Of a stretch of DNA of 64,000 bases, positions 61,614-64,000 are shown piece by piece. The first letter of the stretch is position 1; each line of letters begins with the position of its first letter. The position numbers were made by a program, and so were the translations under genes. This DNA comes from Promethearchaeota archaeon (GTDB lineage Archaea; Asgardarchaeota; Lokiarchaeia; Sigyniarchaeales; SOKP01): assembly GCA_030606485.1 (NCBI GenBank), contig JAUWGH010000001.1:248001-312000 (forward strand), read 5' to 3'. The notes beneath the pieces are model-generated. The model ran no database searches. It had not been told where the DNA came from and saw nothing but the letters and a program-made list of their open reading frames with translations.

Positions 61614-63758
61614 GTGACTAAAAATTTTTCTCAAGTAGAATTAAACTTCTTAAAAAGTAAAGGGATTAATATAAAAAATCTTAAGACAAGATGGGCATGG
61701 GTTAATGAAAATCTTGCTGTTGAATTTTACCGCGATTTCTTAATACCTTATTTTAAAAAAGTACCAACCAATAACGAGTTGGACGCTCATGGATTTAGAG
61801 GATTTAGATATGCAGTTGGTCGTATTAGGAAAAAAATGACCGAAATCACAAAAGCGGCGGGATATAAACCACATTTCGAAGTAAAATATAGGGATTTGTC
61901 ATTTGAAGATTTGGTTGAGCTCTATATATATAAAATTTACCCGGAATTAAAGGAGAAACTCAAACTTTCCAAAGAACAACCTCCAACTCAATTGCAAATG
62001 GAAACAAATGGATATCGCGGATTCATAGATGCAATTTATAAGAGAGGTAGAAATATTCCAGATTTACAAAAAGCTGCGGGTTTTAAACCACTTAAAGAAT
62101 TTAATTATGCAGGCAAATCGTTCGTAGAACTAGTGGAGATGTTTTTAAATGAAATTTACCCAGATTTAAGGAAGAAGTTAAAACTACCAGAGGGGGAACA
62201 CCCCAAAAAGGAAGATATTGATAAATACTATAATGGTTTACTTAAAGCACTTGGACGAATAGGTAAAACTTATAATAACCTTGCGAAAGCAGCTGGCTTC
62301 ATGCCGAGGATGGAGCATAAATATATTGAAAAATCTTTTGAAGAACTCGTTGAAATGTTTAAAAATGAAATATATCCAGCTCTCGTGAAAAAATTATCAT
62401 TACAGAAGAGTGTGGCTCCAACTAGAGACCAAGTAGAAAAAAATTTTCGTGGTTTTACAAATGCTTTAACCAATATGAAAAAATATTATCCTGAATTATT
62501 AAGAATAGCAGGATTTGAACCGAAATATGAGCAAAAATATAGAGATATGAATTTAAAAGATTTAGTGGAATTTTTTTTAGAAGAAATATATCCATTTGTA
62601 AAAACAAAACTCACAGAAAAGGGATTGAATCTTGGAGATAAAGAAGCTCCCACCGTAAAGCAAATTCGAAAATATGGATATGGCGGTTTTATTCAGAAAT
62701 TATATAAAATTACATCATATAATGATTTAATAGAAGCTGTTGGGTTAGAACCTAATGTTGAATATCGATATGTAGATATGGATTTTAAAGATTTAGTCGA
62801 TTTTTTCAAAACACAAATTTATCCTGATGTGAAATCCCAAATAATAATTGGAGAAAATGAAGCTCCTAGCAAATTAGAATTATGCGATTTGGGCTATACT
62901 GGATTTTTTGATGCAATTTATCGAACTGGAAAAACTTATTTTCAATTAGTGAAAGAAATGGGTTTTATACCAAGACAATCAATTGGATCTGAATTAGGAA
63001 CATTAAATCATAAGGCTATTAATTTTTTAATCTCAGATTGGGTTAACCAAGATAAATCTCCTAATATAATATATTATATCGAGGTAAAATTATTCGATCC
63101 AGTGAATGAATTTAGAATTGATGGATTTTTAATTAACAACAAGATAATCCAAAACCATATAACTTACAATTTTAAAAATTGGATATATAAACAAATTGAT
63201 AATCTCTCTCAGAAAAAGCTTTTGGTTGGATTAATTGATAAAATAATCGATAAAAAATTCTATTTATTTGATTATTCCAATGCATACTTTAACCGTTTTA
63301 ATAAAGTAAATTTAAAAATGGTGGCATCAAAAATTATTAAGTATCGGAAAAATAATTTAGCGAATTTATTTCTTGTGGGGACAAAATGGCCATATCATGG
63401 ACTGTATATTATTAAACTTCCAGAATACATAAATTATGGTATTAAAAAAGTACATACCGCAAATACAATTCTTATCAGTCATGTTCTTTTTGCCAAATTG
63501 ATAGGATTGGATGGTTCATTTCTCCAAAAATTTAAAGAAATTATTTCTTGTAATCAGAAAGATGATTTAAATAATTTATTTAAAATCATTGAAGCTTATG
63601 AAAAGAAAGAAATAAGAACACATCAAACTAAGGATTTAACGAAATTCCTTAAGAAATCATCTAATGTTCAAATAAAAATAAATAGCTATTTGTCTGAATT
63701 ATTTAATTTCTATATTGATTTTACAACTTTAGATAAATGGAGGTATAGTCCTTATTAA
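61614..63758 (+). CDS. repeat-containing putative DNA-binding nuclease
   Basis: 714 residues from GTG 61614. Six repeats of about 70 residues (roughly 26-92, 93-165, 166-237, 238-309, 310-386, 387-463) share: SFEDLVELFxxEIYPxL, APTxxQxxxxGYxGFxxAI and LxKAAGFxPxxExKY. The pattern recalls homing-endonuclease-associated helical repeats. The C-terminal 250 residues (NIIYYIEVKLFDPVNEFRID, DKKFYLFDYSNAYF) contain Asp/Glu/Lys spacing that may be a PD-(D/E)xK-type core; this is a guess by eye. The stop overlaps the convergent helicase stop. Target-specific DNA cleavage is inferred. Confidence 0.7.
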   Translation: MTKNFSQVELNFLKSKGINIKNLKTRWAWVNENLAVEFYRDFLIPYFKKVPTNNELDAHGFRGFRYAVGRIRKKMTEITKAAGYKPHFEVKYRDLSFEDLVELYIYKIYPELKEKLKLSKEQPPTQLQMETNGYRGFIDAIYKRGRNIPDLQKAAGFKPLKEFNYAGKSFVELVEMFLNEIYPDLRKKLKLPEGEHPKKEDIDKYYNGLLKALGRIGKTYNNLAKAAGFMPRMEHKYIEKSFEELVEMFKNEIYPALVKKLSLQKSVAPTRDQVEKNFRGFTNALTNMKKYYPELLRIAGFEPKYEQKYRDMNLKDLVEFFLEEIYPFVKTKLTEKGLNLGDKEAPTVKQIRKYGYGGFIQKLYKITSYNDLIEAVGLEPNVEYRYVDMDFKDLVDFFKTQIYPDVKSQIIIGENEAPSKLELCDLGYTGFFDAIYRTGKTYFQLVKEMGFIPRQSIGSELGTLNHKAINFLISDWVNQDKSPNIIYYIEVKLFDPVNEFRIDGFLINNKIIQNHITYNFKNWIYKQIDNLSQKKLLVGLIDKIIDKKFYLFDYSNAYFNRFNKVNLKMVASKIIKYRKNNLANLFLVGTKWPYHGLYIIKLPEYINYGIKKVHTANTILISHVLFAKLIGLDGSFLQKFKEIISCNQKDDLNNLFKIIEAYEKKEIRTHQTKDLTKFLKKSSNVQIKINSYLSELFNFYIDFTTLDKWRYSPY

Positions 63759-64000
63759 AAATCTTCATCGAAAAGTAATATTTTATCATGAGATTTTTCC
63801 AAAAGATATTCTAATATATAAATTGCGCCAGGACGAGATAATGGCCGATTATTGTTGCCACATTTTGGCGAGTATGTACAACCAGGACAGCCCGTATAAG
63901 AAGTGCATTTACATTTTTTAAGTAAATCAAATGTAGCCTCGAGTAATTTTCGAATAATTGGGTATAAACTTTCAGTGATTCCAATTCCACCTTTATACCC
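63755..64000 (-). CDS. DUF1998-type DEAD/DEAH helicase, C-terminal part only
   Basis: The last 81 codons of a gene that continues beyond the right edge. The sequence KGGIGITESLYPIIRKLLEA, then CKCTSYTGCPGCTYSPKCG with four conserved cysteines, NRPLSRPGAIYILEYLL and the end KILLFDEDF is the typical DUF1998 tail of Hrq1/YprA-like helicases, which unwind DNA in repair or defence. The stop TAA is at 63755-63757. Its own decayed tail is found again at 61380. Confidence 0.82.
   Translation of the reverse strand, partial: GYKGGIGITESLYPIIRKLLEATFDLLKKCKCTSYTGCPGCTYSPKCGNNNRPLSRPGAIYILEYLLEKSHDKILLFDEDF

Larger units (their letters stand above)
61380..63796. mobile_element. putative inserted cassette C (repeat/nuclease gene)
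   Basis: Flanked by 55-bp direct repeats (95% identical) that both contain the 3' end of the helicase gene. Between them is one plus-strand gene whose last codons run into the right repeat, plus a promoter region (61506-61613) with no other gene. The cargo looks like a DNA-binding nuclease, which could itself drive insertion. This is the best preserved of three such structures. Confidence 0.55.

Overview
The window is AT-rich archaeal DNA with a strongly eukaryote-like informational gene set: a Ras-family small GTPase, an eL22-like ribosomal protein, aIF2-gamma, aIF1A, Spt5 and a TFS-type elongation factor. It also has a form III-type RuBisCO with ribose-1,5-bisphosphate isomerase and many secreted proteins held by a C-terminal membrane helix. 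Together these point to an Asgard archaeon, most likely of the Lokiarchaeia group (inference; no 16S rRNA is present).

Layout. 1-9.2 kb: a partial membrane gene, decayed fragments of an SDR gene and a DUF255 gene, an ABC-2 exporter operon with a surface protein, a nitroreductase next to paired palindromic operator-like sites, a second ABC-2 exporter, and two tiny paralogous ORFs. 9.2-18.5 kb: mainly soluble metabolic enzymes (alpha/beta hydrolase, nitrilase, radical SAM, MBL-fold, ROK kinase, phosphohexomutase, racemase) and a VapBC pair. 18.5-21.2 kb: a fumarate-reductase-like flavoprotein with a mini 2Fe-2S partner. 21.4-31.8 kb: UvrC, the AMP-salvage pair R15P isomerase/RuBisCO, sugar-transfer genes, eL22, TFS and an alpha-fucosidase. 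32-44.8 kb: a GC-rich foreign gene, an epimerase operon, a DHH phosphoesterase, aIF2-gamma, a gingipain-like protease and glutamate dehydrogenase. 44.9-52.2 kb: a 5S rRNA gene, then translation and transcription factors, a GTPase-PIN pair and two unknown proteins. 52.2-64 kb: tandem acyl-CoA dehydrogenases, an unusual GTPase, a flippase-like fusion, an SDR, and a repeat-containing putative nuclease inserted at the end of a DUF1998-type helicase gene.

Four things stand out. (1) At 44919-45074 (minus) there is what reads as a circularly permuted 5S rRNA. All five 5S helices can be drawn, but the 3' half precedes the 5' half, the native ends are joined by a UUCG tetraloop, and a new terminal stem closes the molecule in loop B. 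(2) At least three minus-strand genes (RuBisCO, a membrane protein, a helicase) have a decayed second copy of their own 3' end 1.4-2.6 kb downstream. The segment between the copies is foreign-looking cargo: methyltransferase plus glycosyltransferase, a GC-rich DUF362-like gene, and a repeat/nuclease gene. This looks like a recurrent gene-3'-end insertion process without a recognised integrase. (3) The protein at 55573-56361 carries GTPase motifs in the order G3-G4-G5-G1-G2 and then a membrane anchor, as expected for a circularly permuted Ras-like GTPase. (4) The 714-residue protein at 61614-63758 is built of about six 70-residue repeats plus a nuclease-like C-terminus.

Functional assignments come from reading motifs in the translations. 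No database search was possible. Starts were chosen from Shine-Dalgarno-like GTGAT/GGTGA motifs, TATA boxes and family alignment where visible.
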